This document shows positions 9,532 to 18,567 of a stretch of DNA of 64,000 nt, in pieces. Source of the DNA: Streptomyces sp. NRRL B-1140 (GTDB taxonomy: Bacteria; Actinomycetota; Actinomycetes; Streptomycetales; Streptomycetaceae); NCBI RefSeq assembly GCF_001280065.1, contig NZ_LGEA01000090.1, positions 62,001 to 126,000 of the forward strand, in the 5' to 3' direction. Numbering within the stretch: the first letter of the stretch is position 1; every line of letters starts with the position of its first letter. Position numbers and translations under genes: made by a program. The notes below the pieces were generated by a model. The model searched no databases. It saw only the letters and a list, made by a program, of their open reading frames with translations, and was not told the DNA's origin.

Positions 9532-10014
9532 ATGGCTAAGGAAAAAGGGCGCAAGCTGATCGCGCAGAACAAGAAGGCGCGGCACGACTACCTCGTCATC
9601 GACACCTACGAGGCCGGCCTGGTCCTCACCGGGACCGAGGTGAAGTCCCTGCGCCAGGGACGGGCGTCGCTGGTCGACGGCTTCGTGCAGCTGACCGACG
9701 GTGAGGCGTGGCTGCACAACGTGCACGTGCCGGAGTACAGCCAGGGCACCTGGACCAACCACAGCGCCCGGCGCAAGCGGAAGCTGCTGCTGCACCGCGC
9801 GGAGATCGACAAGCTGGAGTCGAAGTCGGGGGACACGGGCCACACCATCGTGCCGCTCGCGCTGTACTTCAAGGACGGCCGGGCCAAGGTCGAGATCGCG
9901 CTGGCGAAGGGCAAGAAGGAGTACGACAAGCGCCAGGCGCTCCGGGAGAAGCAGGACCGCCGGGAGACCGACCGCGCGATCGCGGCCGTGAAGCGGAGGC
10001 AGCGCGGGGCGTAG
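9532..10014 (+). CDS. smpB: tmRNA-binding protein SmpB
   Basis: 160 residues from MAKEKGRK. The conserved SmpB core is seen in [16 protein letters not shown], and the basic C-terminal tail ends in KRRQRGA. SmpB carries alanyl-tmRNA into stalled ribosomes for trans-translation. The tmRNA gene follows about 100 bases downstream, the classical smpB-ssrA arrangement. An in-frame ATG at 9520 would add four residues (MVGT); neither start has a good ribosome site, and I prefer 9532 because the family begins with this motif. Confidence 0.96.
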   Translation: MAKEKGRKLIAQNKKARHDYLVIDTYEAGLVLTGTEVKSLRQGRASLVDGFVQLTDGEAWLHNVHVPEYSQGTWTNHSARRKRKLLLHRAEIDKLESKSGDTGHTIVPLALYFKDGRAKVEIALAKGKKEYDKRQALREKQDRRETDRAIAAVKRRQRGA

Positions 10015-10112
10015 GGAATACGCTGGCACCGACCTGCGTTGGTCACGTACGATGGTGCCTGCACCCCATGGCGGGTGCGCGCCCCTCTCCGGAGGGATTG
10101 TCAACACAACAT

Positions 10113-10498
10113 GGGGATGATCGGTTTCGACAGCGGCTGTCGAAGCAGGGGAAGCGTGTCGAGGAAGCGGCAATGATCTCGTAAACCATATGTCGCAAAA
10201 AATAATCGCCAACACCAAGCGCGATTCCCAGTCCTTCGCCCTCGCTGCCTGATAAGCAGTGACTGAAGGACCCTAAATGGGTGTCAGCCCGGGAGTGTTC
10301 CCGGCCCGGATCCTGGCATAATCTAGGGAACTAAACCATCGAGCCCGGTCACGGGGTTCGATGGGAAATCAAACAGTGACTGGGCCCGTCGGCGACTTGT
10401 TCGCGTGATCGCCGGGGCCGAGAAAATCGCAGCGAACTGCACACGGAGAAGCCCTGATTCTGCACCGTTGGACGCGGGTTCGATTCCCGCCATCTCCA
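10113..10498 (+). ncRNA. ssrA: Transfer-messenger RNA
   Basis: The 5' GGGGATG pairs with CATCTCC at 10491-10497, and the discriminator A is at 10498. CCA is not encoded. The 3' arm has the T-loop GGTTCGATTCCCGCC. The tag reading frame runs from the resume codon GCC at 10208 to tandem stops TGA TAA at 10250-10255, encoding ANTKRDSQSFALAA. As I recall, the S. coelicolor tag has QQ where this one has QS. It works with SmpB just upstream to rescue stalled ribosomes and tag the products for degradation. Confidence 0.97.
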
Positions 10499-10515
10499 CT
10501 CATCCCATGTGGGCG

Positions 10516-10549
10516 AAGGCCCCGCCGCTTCAGTGCGGCGGGGCCTTTG
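10516..10549 (+). terminator. Terminator of ssrA
   Basis: A perfect 13-bp stem (10516-10528 with 10535-10547) with a 6-base loop and a short T tail lies 18 bases after the tmRNA 3' end. It also faces the convergent xylosidase gene. Confidence 0.9.
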
Positions 10550-10572
10550 TCATGCGGTCGTGCAGCTCGTGA

Positions 10573-12825
10573 TCACCGGCCGAGTTCCAAGGTGAGGGAA
10601 TCCGTGCCCGGCGGGGCCTGGACCTCGCGGTCGCCCGCGGCCAGGTTCCAGGCGGCTGCCGGGTCGGCGCAGGTCGCCCGCAGGGTGTTCCCCTCGCGGA
10701 CGACCGTGAAGGTCACGTCCCCGACCGGCACCGTCACCTCGTCGCCGGGCCGCAGGCCGTACGCCCGCAGGGTCACGCCGTCGGCGTGGTCGTAGTCCGG
10801 GCGGTCGTCCCGCGCCCCGAGCGGGATCACCGCGCCGGGCCGGACCAGCAGCGGCGCGGTCAGGAAACCGTGCCGCTCGCGCACCCAGCGCGGGCCGGTC
10901 ACCGGCTCGCCGGTCAGCAGATGCGTCCAGGTGCCCTCGGGGACGTAGTACGTGACGTCGCCCTCGTCGCTGAACACCGGGGCCACCAGCAGGTCGGGCC
11001 CGAGCATGTACTGCCGCTCCAGGTGGGCGCACCCCGGGTCGTCCGGGAACTCCAGCACCATGGCCCGCATCACGGGCAGGCCCTCGGTGTGGGCCGTGCG
11101 GGCCGTCTCGTACAGGTAGGGCATGAGGCGGAGCTTCAGCCGGGTGAAGCGGCGGGCCACGTCGACCGACTCCTCGTCGAACTGCCAGGGCACCCGGTAG
11201 GACCGGCTGCCGTGCAGACGGCTGTGCGAGGAGAGCAGGCCGAAGGCCAGCCAGCGCTTGAACAGGGCAGGGGTGGGAGTGCCCTCGAAACCGCCGATGT
11301 CGTGGCTCCAGAAGCCGAAGCCCGACAGGCCGAGGGACAGCCCGCCGCGCAGCGACTCCGCCATCGACTCGTACGTCGCCTCGCAGTCGCCGCCCCAGTG
11401 CACGGGGAACTGCTGGCTGCCCGCCGTCGCCGAGCGGGCGAAGACCACGGCCTCCTGCTCACCGCGGTGCTTGCGCAGCACCTCGAAGACCGTGCGGTTG
11501 TACAGGTACGTGTAGTAGTTGTGCATCCGCTCCGGGTCCGAGCCGTCCGACCAGACCACGTCGAGGGGCACCCGCTCGCCGAAGTCGGTCTTGAAGCAGT
11601 CGACGCCCTGCGCGAGCAGCGCCTCCAGCTTGCCGGCGTACCAGTCGCGGGCGGCCTGTGAGGTGAAGTCGACCAGGGCCATGCCGGGCTGCCACATGTC
11701 CCACTGCCAGACACCGCCGTCCGGTCGCCTCAGCAGGTGCCCGAGCGCCTTGCCCTCGGCGAACAGCGGGGAGCGCTGGGCGATGTAGGGGTTGATCCAG
11801 ACGGAGACGCGCAGGCCACGGGCTTTCAGCCGGGCCAGCATGCCCTCGGGGTCGGGGAAGACCCGCGGGTCCCACCGGAAGTCGCACCAGTGGAACTCCC
11901 GCATCCAGAAGCAGTCGAAATGAAAGACGGACAGCGGGAGTTCGCGCTCCCGCATGCCCTCGATGAAGGAGGTCACCGTCTCCTCGTCGTACGAGGTGGT
12001 GAAGGACGTCGACAGCCACAGACCGAACGACCAGGCGGGCGGCAGGGCCGGGCGGCCGGTCAGGGCCGTGTACCGGCGCAGGATGTCCTTCGGCGTGGGC
12101 CCGTGAATGACGTAGTACGTCAGCTCCTGGGTCTCCGCGCTGAACTGCACCCGGGAGACCACCTCCGAGGCGACCTCGAAGGACACCTGGCCCGGATGGT
12201 CGACGAAGACGCCGTAGCCGGCGTCCGTGAGATAGAACGGCACGTTCTTGTAGGCCTGTTCACTGCACGTACCGCCGTCCGCCTGCCAGATGTCGACGAC
12301 CTGCCCGTTCTTCACCAGCGGGCCGAAGCGCTCACCCAGGCCGTACACCGAGGTACCGACCGTCAGGACCAGTTGTTCGCGCAGGTGGTGCGCGCCGGAG
12401 GCGTCCCGCATGATGCCCGCGTTCTTGTGGCCGCTGCGGGTGAGGGTGCGGCCGTGCGCGAGGAACTCGACGTCCCAGGGGCCGCCGCGGGCCAGCCGGA
12501 CCGACAGGTCGCCGGAGGTCAGGGTGGCGTGCTCGTCGTCGTAGGAGATCTCCGCGGTGGTGTCCGACGCCGTGAGCTCGAACTCGGGGCCGCGGGACTC
12601 CCCACCGGTGAAGTGGGTCAAGGTCATCCCGATGACGTCGGGCATGGGGGAGTGCACCCGGACGGTGAGCACCGGGCCGGTCATCAGGTCGCCGCGGGAG
12701 CGGATGGGCCGGGTCGGCGCGTGGATCTCCAGCGCGCCGTCCGATGCGGTGACGTCGAGGACCTGGGCCGGGTACGACGCTGTCACGCCCTCGCGCAGGA
12801 GCCAGTAGCCGTCGGTGAACTTCAT
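10573..12825 (-). CDS. yicI: GH31 alpha-xylosidase (YicI type)
   Basis: 750 residues, close to the length of E. coli YicI. The (beta/alpha)8 catalytic domain has the nucleophile Asp414 in FKTDFGE and the acid/base Asp480 in HWGGDCEATYES. These correspond to Asp416 and Asp482 of YicI, and the C-terminal beta domains are complete. No signal peptide is visible, so it acts in the cytoplasm on imported alpha-xylosides such as isoprimeverose-type sugars (family knowledge). The ATG is at 12825. The gene has its own promoter with a LacI-type operator at 12857-12872. The upstream MFS gene is on the same strand but need not be a partner. Confidence 0.9.
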   Translation of the reverse strand: MKFTDGYWLLREGVTASYPAQVLDVTASDGALEIHAPTRPIRSRGDLMTGPVLTVRVHSPMPDVIGMTLTHFTGGESRGPEFELTASDTTAEISYDDEHATLTSGDLSVRLARGGPWDVEFLAHGRTLTRSGHKNAGIMRDASGAHHLREQLVLTVGTSVYGLGERFGPLVKNGQVVDIWQADGGTCSEQAYKNVPFYLTDAGYGVFVDHPGQVSFEVASEVVSRVQFSAETQELTYYVIHGPTPKDILRRYTALTGRPALPPAWSFGLWLSTSFTTSYDEETVTSFIEGMRERELPLSVFHFDCFWMREFHWCDFRWDPRVFPDPEGMLARLKARGLRVSVWINPYIAQRSPLFAEGKALGHLLRRPDGGVWQWDMWQPGMALVDFTSQAARDWYAGKLEALLAQGVDCFKTDFGERVPLDVVWSDGSDPERMHNYYTYLYNRTVFEVLRKHRGEQEAVVFARSATAGSQQFPVHWGGDCEATYESMAESLRGGLSLGLSGFGFWSHDIGGFEGTPTPALFKRWLAFGLLSSHSRLHGSRSYRVPWQFDEESVDVARRFTRLKLRLMPYLYETARTAHTEGLPVMRAMVLEFPDDPGCAHLERQYMLGPDLLVAPVFSDEGDVTYYVPEGTWTHLLTGEPVTGPRWVRERHGFLTAPLLVRPGAVIPLGARDDRPDYDHADGVTLRAYGLRPGDEVTVPVGDVTFTVVREGNTLRATCADPAAAWNLAAGDREVQAPPGTDSLTLELGR

Positions 12826-12856
12826 ATGAGGTCCCTACTCTCCCGGCGCCCTCGAA

Positions 12857-12906
12857 GTCGAAGCGCTTCGACGGTTGAACGTATGTGGGGTGCCTGGAAG
12901 CGTCAA
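12857..12906 (-). promoter_or_regulatory. Promoter of the alpha-xylosidase gene with LacI-type operator
   Basis: Read on the minus strand: -35 TTGACG (12901-12906), a 17-base spacer and -10 TACGTT (12878-12883). Then comes a perfect 16-bp palindrome GTCGAAGCGCTTCGAC (12857-12872) lying over the expected start of transcription. The GCGCTT-centred palindrome is the form bound by LacI-family sugar repressors. A weaker copy, TTGAAGCGATTCGAA, is at 12925-12939 inside the end of the upstream gene. The arrangement predicts repression relieved by the xyloside substrate. The repressor gene is not in the window. Confidence 0.85.
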
Positions 12907-14123
12907 TGGTGCGTAGGAGTCATGTTGAAGCGATTCGAAGAAGGATGCGTTGGCAGAGCCAAGGACAGCGTCAGTGCCACGGCCGCCGCCGTCACGGGGA
13001 CCGCGTAACCCGCCGTCGGTGACAGGTGCTCCACCGTCCAGCCGCCGATCGCGCTGCCGCAGGCGATGCCACCGAGCAGACCGGTCACCGCGAGGGTCAT
13101 GCCCTCGTTCAGCCGGCCCTCGGGAGTACGTTCCTGGACCAGCGTCATGGTGGTGACCATCGTCGGGGCCGTCGCCATTCCGGCGACGAGCAGGGCGGCC
13201 GCCAGCAGCAGGAGCGAACCGGTGAGGGCCGCGGCCAGCAGGGGCAGGGTCAGCAGCGCGGCCATCGCGGCCACGCACCGGGACAGCCGCACCGCGGCCG
13301 GGCCGGCGGGCTTCACGGCGCCGTACAGCAGGCCCGCCACGCAGGAGCCGGCGGCCTGCAGTGCGAGCACCGCACCGGCGACCGGCTGCCGCCCCTGTGC
13401 GTCGGCGAAGGCCAGGGTGACGACCTCCGTCGCGCCGAAGACGCCGCCCATCGCCAGGCAGACCGCGAGCAGCGGGGGGATCCCGGGAGCGCGCACAGGC
13501 GCCTTGCCGGGTATGTGCGCGCGGACCGGGGGCTCCGTCGCGCGCCGGCTCGTGAACAGGACCATGCCGGTCAGCAGCAGCACCGCGCCGGCCAAGGTGC
13601 CGGCCTCGGGGAAGAGCGTCCCGCACAGGAAGGCCGCGAGCACCGGGCCAAGCATGAAGCACAGCTCGTCCGCCGCCTGTTCGAAGGAGTTGGCGGTGTG
13701 CAGCGCCTCGGGGTCGCCGTCCAGCAGATGCGCCCAGCGGGCCCGGGACATACCGCCGGTGTTGGGGGTCGTGGCGGTGGCGGCGTAGGAGGCGAACAGC
13801 GTCCAGTCGGGGGCGTCGTGGCGCACGCACAGCAGCAGGGAGAGGGAGCCGAGCACGGCGATCACCGTGGCGGGCAGGGCCACCCGGGCCTGGCCGTACC
13901 GGTCGACGAGCCGGGCGATCCACGGCGCGATCAGTGCGGTCGCCGCGAGTCCGGTCGCGGTGACGGCACCGGCGAGGGCGTACGAACCACGGCTTCCCGC
14001 GATCATCACGACGGCGCTGACGCTGAACATGCCCATCGGCAGGCGGGCGATGAGGTTCCCCGCGGTGAAGGCACGGGTGCCCGGCAGGCGGAACAGGCGG
14101 CGGTACGGGGAGAGTCGGGGCAT
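12903..14123 (-). CDS. MFS transporter (drug-efflux-like)
   Basis: 406 residues with about 12 hydrophobic segments. The loop WIARLVDRYGQARVAL after the second helix is the MFS signature region. The start is an ATG at 14123 (MPRLSPYRRLFRLPG). The substrate cannot be inferred. Its last codons overlap the -35 box and second operator copy of the xylosidase promoter. An inverted repeat GGTGCG-6-CGCACC at 14170-14187 lies about 50 bases upstream of the start and may be an operator. Confidence 0.85.
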   Translation of the reverse strand: MPRLSPYRRLFRLPGTRAFTAGNLIARLPMGMFSVSAVVMIAGSRGSYALAGAVTATGLAATALIAPWIARLVDRYGQARVALPATVIAVLGSLSLLLCVRHDAPDWTLFASYAATATTPNTGGMSRARWAHLLDGDPEALHTANSFEQAADELCFMLGPVLAAFLCGTLFPEAGTLAGAVLLLTGMVLFTSRRATEPPVRAHIPGKAPVRAPGIPPLLAVCLAMGGVFGATEVVTLAFADAQGRQPVAGAVLALQAAGSCVAGLLYGAVKPAGPAAVRLSRCVAAMAALLTLPLLAAALTGSLLLLAAALLVAGMATAPTMVTTMTLVQERTPEGRLNEGMTLAVTGLLGGIACGSAIGGWTVEHLSPTAGYAVPVTAAAVALTLSLALPTHPSSNRFNMTPTHH

Positions 14124-14372
14124 GCGGCCACCGTCGCCCGGGGACGATCAGCGGGTCCAACACCTGTCCGGTGCGCATTCACGCACCTGCGTTGTGGATC
14201 CTTGGCGCCAGGCCGAAAAGTCCCTGGCGTGAAGCGTTCGCTGCCTGTTCTTCATACAGGGATATGGAGATTACTGATGCTCCTCATAGCGCATGGAAAA
14301 GATGCTCATTCGGGAAATTCCTTCACTCGTTTGCCGCGCATCCGCCGTAGTGGGCCGACGGTTAGTCGGTAC

Positions 14373-14618
14373 ATGACCGAGGCGACCAGGAAAGACGGCT
14401 GGGCGGTAACGCTCGGCCCGTACACCTACATTCCCGCTCCAGCGCACTCGTCGGCGACAGTCAACGGGACGCTCACCAAAGGCGGTTGCCCGGTCACGCT
14501 GCAGGTGACCGAGGCGGTGCTGCGCGACTTCATCGACGCCATGAGCACGCTGGAAAAGGATCTTGCCCGACGGTGGATCAGTGCGACGGATTGGCCCGCA
14601 TTCGCTCTCGCGGAATAA
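14373..14618 (+). CDS. Small hypothetical protein
   Basis: 81 residues from the ATG at 14373 (MTEATRKDGW). No cysteines or membrane segments mark a family. An upstream in-frame ATG at 14277 has a better ribosome site (GGAG at 14266-14269) and would give 113 residues. However, codons between 14277 and 14372 lose the strong GC third-position bias that resumes at 14373, so I take the shorter form. The next gene starts 13 bases after its TAA stop, suggesting an operon. The function is unknown. Confidence 0.6.
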   Translation: MTEATRKDGWAVTLGPYTYIPAPAHSSATVNGTLTKGGCPVTLQVTEAVLRDFIDAMSTLEKDLARRWISATDWPAFALAE

Positions 14619-14630
14619 GCGGGGCGCGCC

Positions 14631-15467
14631 GTGTACGACAAAGTTGAGGGCACCGGCCGGCACCGGGCTCCGGCCCGGGATTTCATCACACCCCTGACAC
14701 CTCCGGACCCCACCTGGGACCCCGCGGAGGAACTCGCGTTCATCCTCGAGGAAGCACTCGGGGAGCAGGCGAGGATTCCCGCCCCCCGTGACAAGGACCT
14801 GCCCCCCGCCGCGGAGCCGACCCCGGCCCCCGCACCGGTGACCCACATGCGGCGCCTCCAGGACATCACCGAGGAACTGCCGCCCGTGCGGGACATCCCG
14901 AGACGGCACCGCAAGGTGCGGGTCCGCAAGGCCGCGGGCGTGCTCCGCACCACGAGCCTCCTCGTCGCGGCCCTGGCCGCCGTCATCGCCTCCGCGGTGA
15001 GCCTCCTGAGCGGTGTCGTCGCCTACGACCCGCTGCGCCTGGTCGCCGTGTCCCCCGCCGCCCGGGGGCTGCGCACCTGGTGGCCCCTGCTGGTGTACGG
15101 ACCGTGGCTGGTGGGCTCCCTGTCCGTCCTGCGGGCCGCGCTGCACCAGCGCCGTGCCGTGCACTCCTGGTGCGTGGTCCTGGTCTTCTCCTGCATCGCC
15201 GTGCTGCTGTGCGTCGTCCAGGCACCCCGGACCGTCCTCGGCATCGCGGCGGCGGCCCTGCCCGGCCTCGCGGCCCTGGCGTGCTTCCAGCAGGTCGTCC
15301 GCCAGATCACGCTGACCAGGCCGCCGATGCGGTCGGTGCCGCGCCACCGGCTGCGCCAGGCTCCGCCCGGGCCGGCTGCGGAGGGCCGGCCGGGGCCGGA
15401 GGCACCGGGGGGAGCGGACCCTGGGAGCGGCCACGGCGGAACCACCCGAGGGAACATCGGTACCTGA
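14631..15467 (+). CDS. Four-helix membrane protein resembling DUF2637
   Basis: 278 residues. An acidic, Pro-rich cytoplasmic N-terminus (about 1-100) is followed by four membrane helices (about 105-215). Helix 1 is followed by AYDPLRLVAVS and helix 2 by GPWLVGSLSVLRAALHQRR, the pattern I associate with DUF2637 proteins of actinomycetes. A Pro/Gly tail ends the protein. The start is a GTG at 14631 behind GGGG. It forms a pair with the small gene upstream. The role is unknown. Confidence 0.65.
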   Translation: MYDKVEGTGRHRAPARDFITPLTPPDPTWDPAEELAFILEEALGEQARIPAPRDKDLPPAAEPTPAPAPVTHMRRLQDITEELPPVRDIPRRHRKVRVRKAAGVLRTTSLLVAALAAVIASAVSLLSGVVAYDPLRLVAVSPAARGLRTWWPLLVYGPWLVGSLSVLRAALHQRRAVHSWCVVLVFSCIAVLLCVVQAPRTVLGIAAAALPGLAALACFQQVVRQITLTRPPMRSVPRHRLRQAPPGPAAEGRPGPEAPGGADPGSGHGGTTRGNIGT

Positions 15468-16060
15468 GCGGGCCGGTGCTCCGGGTGCCCTGGTGCCCCG
15501 GTGCGGCCGGTGTTCGTGGCCTTCGCGCCCGGCGCCCGGCGCGTCGGTGATGGCCTGCTGCGCCACCCGCAGCCTCGCGTGCGGCCGGTCTTCCGGGCGC
15601 CCCGGCGTCCCTGCGGGCGGCCTGTGCCGTGGCGTCGGCGCCCGGCGTGCAGGTGATGCCGGCTGTGCCGGCGCCCCGGCGCGGGGCCGGTGTTCGTGGC
15701 CTCGGAGCCCCGCGTGCCGGTGATGGCGCCTGGGCCACCGGCGACCTCGCGTGCCGCACGTGCCCGGAGCCCTGGCATTCCCGCTGTCTCTGCCGCCGGT
15801 GTCCTGTCGCCCCCGGCGAGCGGCGCCCCGCCCGCCCCGGCCGCCCTCGCGGCCAAGGTCCGCACGCTGGGCCCGTCGATGACGCGCGTTCCTGCGTGCG
15901 GCCGGTGGCCGGCAGTCGGAGCACCCCGCCCGCCACCGTCGCTCCCCGTACGCTCGTGTGCCACGGTGCCCTGTGGCCTCGCCACCCCGGTCTGCCGCCG
16001 GTCTCCCCGCAGACCGGCACCCCCGTCCGCCCGGCCCCCGGGCCGCTGTAGGTTCGCCGC
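15468..16060. other. 593-base stretch without a credible gene, with degenerate internal repeats
   Basis: Very GC-rich sequence. Two diverged copies of a unit containing CCGGTGTTCGTGGCC lie at about 15506-15551 and 15681-15728, each followed by a similar GGTGATGGC string. Neighbouring segments also repeat loosely. Long open frames exist on both strands but have no protein-like composition. It may be decayed coding or repeat-derived DNA. Confidence 0.5.
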
Positions 16061-17026
16061 ATGTCCGCCCACCTCGATCCTCGCCTGCTGCGTGGCTTCG
16101 TCACCGTGGCCGAGGAGTTGCACTTCACCCGTGCCGCGGCGCGGTTGCACGTGGCTCAGCAGGCGCTCAGCCGGGACGTGCGGCGGCTGGAGCGGGAGTT
16201 GGGGGCCGAGCTGTTCGTGCGGACCACCCGGCAGGTGACGCTCACTCCCGACGGAGAGCGGCTGCTGCCGTACGCCCGCCGGGTGCTCCAGGCACAGGAC
16301 GAGCTGCTCGCCGCCTTCGGCCAGGCCCGGCCGCTGCTGGTCGACCTCAACTCCCCGGGCCTGACCACCCCGCGCCGCGTCCTGCACGAGGCGCGTGAAC
16401 TCGCGCCCCGGCACGAGCTGATGGCTCGTTACGAGAGCGGCCTGACCGGAGCCGCCGGTGAACTGCTCGCCGGGCGGCTGGACGCGTCGTTCGGACGGTT
16501 CGCCGGGCTGGACCCGGCGCTGCGGGCAGGCCTCGCCCACCAGCCCGTGCGGTTCGAGCCGATGGCGGTCGTCCTGCCCGAGGACCACCGGCTGGCCGCG
16601 TGGGACCGCGTGCCGCTCGCCGAGCTCGCCGGCGAGAGCGTCTACGCGGGCGCCGGCAATCCGCGCACCCCGGAGTGGACCGGGCTGGCACGGCTGCTGT
16701 TCGAGGGGCGCGGCATCGACATCGCGCCACCCGCCCCGCTGGCCGTCGGGGACGAGGAGTTCCAGCGGATCATGGCCAGAACACGCAACCCGATCCTGGC
16801 CGTCGTGGAGTTCCCGGCGCTGCCGTCGACGGTGGTGCGGCCCCTGGTCGACCCGGTGCCGCTGTCCCCTGTCTCGCTGGTATGGCGCAAGGGCCTGACC
16901 CATCCCGCGTTCGACGCGTTGCGGCGGGCGGCTGCCCGGCTCGCCGTCGAGGAGGGGTGGCTGCGGCGGCCCGCCGGAGGGTGGATTCCGGCCGGTGACG
17001 ATGTCCTCATGACGTCTCACGACTGA
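16061..17026 (+). CDS. LysR-family transcriptional regulator
   Basis: 321 residues. The N-terminal winged helix-turn-helix (about 5-65) reads FVTVAEELHFTRAAARLHVAQQALSRDVRRLERELG, typical of LysR proteins. A C-terminal effector-binding domain follows (about 90-300). LysR regulators usually control an adjacent divergent gene, but none is present upstream, so the target is unclear. The start is an ATG at 16061. Confidence 0.9.
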   Translation: MSAHLDPRLLRGFVTVAEELHFTRAAARLHVAQQALSRDVRRLERELGAELFVRTTRQVTLTPDGERLLPYARRVLQAQDELLAAFGQARPLLVDLNSPGLTTPRRVLHEARELAPRHELMARYESGLTGAAGELLAGRLDASFGRFAGLDPALRAGLAHQPVRFEPMAVVLPEDHRLAAWDRVPLAELAGESVYAGAGNPRTPEWTGLARLLFEGRGIDIAPPAPLAVGDEEFQRIMARTRNPILAVVEFPALPSTVVRPLVDPVPLSPVSLVWRKGLTHPAFDALRRAAARLAVEEGWLRRPAGGWIPAGDDVLMTSHD

Positions 17027-17188
17027 CACGATTCGGCACCCGCGCACACACACAACCTCCCCGTGCGCTACATTCAATGCCTGAGCACGGTGTGGTAATA
17101 GGGGTGCGTTGGGACGGGTGGGGGCCCGGTCCGACGGCGGGTGCTCAGGTCGTCAAGCGCACCTGAACCATCCCGTGGGGGGAAGTGC

Positions 17189-18214
17189 GTGCGCGTGAAA
17201 GAGTGGCGAGAAGACGCCCAACCCGAGTGGCCCGAGGCCGCTGCAACTACCGGGGAACTCCCGTCGGACGGAAGAGTCCGGTACCGGAGATCCACGCAGG
17301 TCCTTCCCGGCCATGACGTCCGGACGTCCGGTCACCGGCTGCCCGCCGCGACGGAGGTACTGGCCGGCATTCCCCGCCAGAGCGACGGCGAGGACGCTTC
17401 GTTCGCCACGGTGAGCCGGACGTCGGTCCGCGACCCCTGGCAGGACCAGGAGGAGGCCGGCCCGTCGGGGCACGCCGGCGCGGCGGACCGGCAGACCCAC
17501 GATCCGCACGAGGTCACCATCCAGCTCGACGCCGTGCAGCTCGGGGACGGCCTCCTGCGCCGGGCCGAAGAAGGCACGGGCGCCGGGGCCCCCGCCGACC
17601 GGCCCGTCTTCGTCGACGAGTCGGGCCGCCGCAGCCGCCGCTACCGCCGGATCGGCATGGCCGTCGCCCTGGCCTGCGGGGTCTACGCCGTCGTCATCGT
17701 CGCCACGCTGCTGTCGGGCAACTCCAACGCCCCGTGGCTGCCCGTGCCGACCAAGGAGGACAACCCGCCGGCCGGGCAGGTCGACAGCCCGCCGCTGACC
17801 GCCGAGTCGGCACCGCCCGAAGACGCGGAAGGCACCGGCGCGACCGCCCCGGGCAGCACTCCGGCGACCGGCGACGCCACGGCACCCGAGCCCGGCCGCA
17901 GCGCCGCCGCGCCGGATGACACCGCCGACCCCGGCACACGCCCCGGCGCGTCCGCCAAGCCCACGCCGACCGCGGCCCTGCCCACCCCGAAACCGGGCAC
18001 CAAGACCACCGCCCCGGCCCCGACCAAACCGGCGGACCCGCCGAGCACACCGGTCACCGACCCGACACCCACGGGCGAGCCCACCCCTCAGCCCACCGAG
18101 ACCACGGGCACCGGCGGCGACGGCGGCACCGTCGCGGAAGGGCCGGCCGAGCCGCAGCCCGTCGCGGAGGCCCCGGCCGAAACGCAGCCCGCCGCCGAGA
18201 CGCCCGCCGCCTAG
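17189..18214 (+). CDS. matA: MatA-like membrane protein of the mycelial aggregation locus
   Basis: 341 residues. The cytoplasmic N-terminus (about 1-155) is polar. One membrane helix (about 160-182, YRRIGMAVALACGVYAVVIVATLLSG) leads to an external Pro/Thr/Ala-rich tail of about 150 residues. I use the GTG at 17189 because GGGGGGAA lies 5 bases upstream; the GTG at 17195 is also possible. The position directly before the bifunctional glycan synthase fits matA of S. lividans/S. coelicolor, reported to act with MatB in poly-beta-1,6-GlcNAc formation and pellet aggregation. Sequence alone does not reveal a catalytic activity. Confidence 0.7.
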   Translation: MRVKEWREDAQPEWPEAAATTGELPSDGRVRYRRSTQVLPGHDVRTSGHRLPAATEVLAGIPRQSDGEDASFATVSRTSVRDPWQDQEEAGPSGHAGAADRQTHDPHEVTIQLDAVQLGDGLLRRAEEGTGAGAPADRPVFVDESGRRSRRYRRIGMAVALACGVYAVVIVATLLSGNSNAPWLPVPTKEDNPPAGQVDSPPLTAESAPPEDAEGTGATAPGSTPATGDATAPEPGRSAAAPDDTADPGTRPGASAKPTPTAALPTPKPGTKTTAPAPTKPADPPSTPVTDPTPTGEPTPQPTETTGTGGDGGTVAEGPAEPQPVAEAPAETQPAAETPAA

Positions 18215-18567
18215 ACCGCGTCGCCGTCCGGGTCGCGTCGTCGCCTGAACCGCGTCGCCACCCGGGCCGCGTCGCACGTGCGGCGCCCGCCGCTCCGGGC
18301 GCCGCACCACCGCTTCCGGCCGGGCGCACCCTCTCTCACCGGATCCCGCCGGCCCCGGAGGAACCCGAGTCCTCCGGGCCGGAACCACCTCGCGATCAGC
18401 GGTTCCGCAGGTCCCGTCCCGCTCACGCGGCGGAGCCCCGATGACCTCGCGGACACCCCGCGCAGCCGCGACGGCACCGCCCGCCCGGCCGGGCCCTTCC
18501 CGCCACACCGTCCGCCTGGCCCGTCCCCGTGCCATCCCATCCCGCACCACCCGGAGTACCACCACTC
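18215..18567. other. Intergenic region between matA and matB
   Basis: 353 bases without a gene. It begins with two tandem imperfect copies of a CGCGTCGCC-CCGGGnCGCGTCG unit (18219-18271). It also has a hairpin at 18351-18380 (a stem of about 11 bp with one bulge, loop ACCCGAG). A terminator plus a separate matB promoter, or a processed junction, is possible. Confidence 0.4.
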
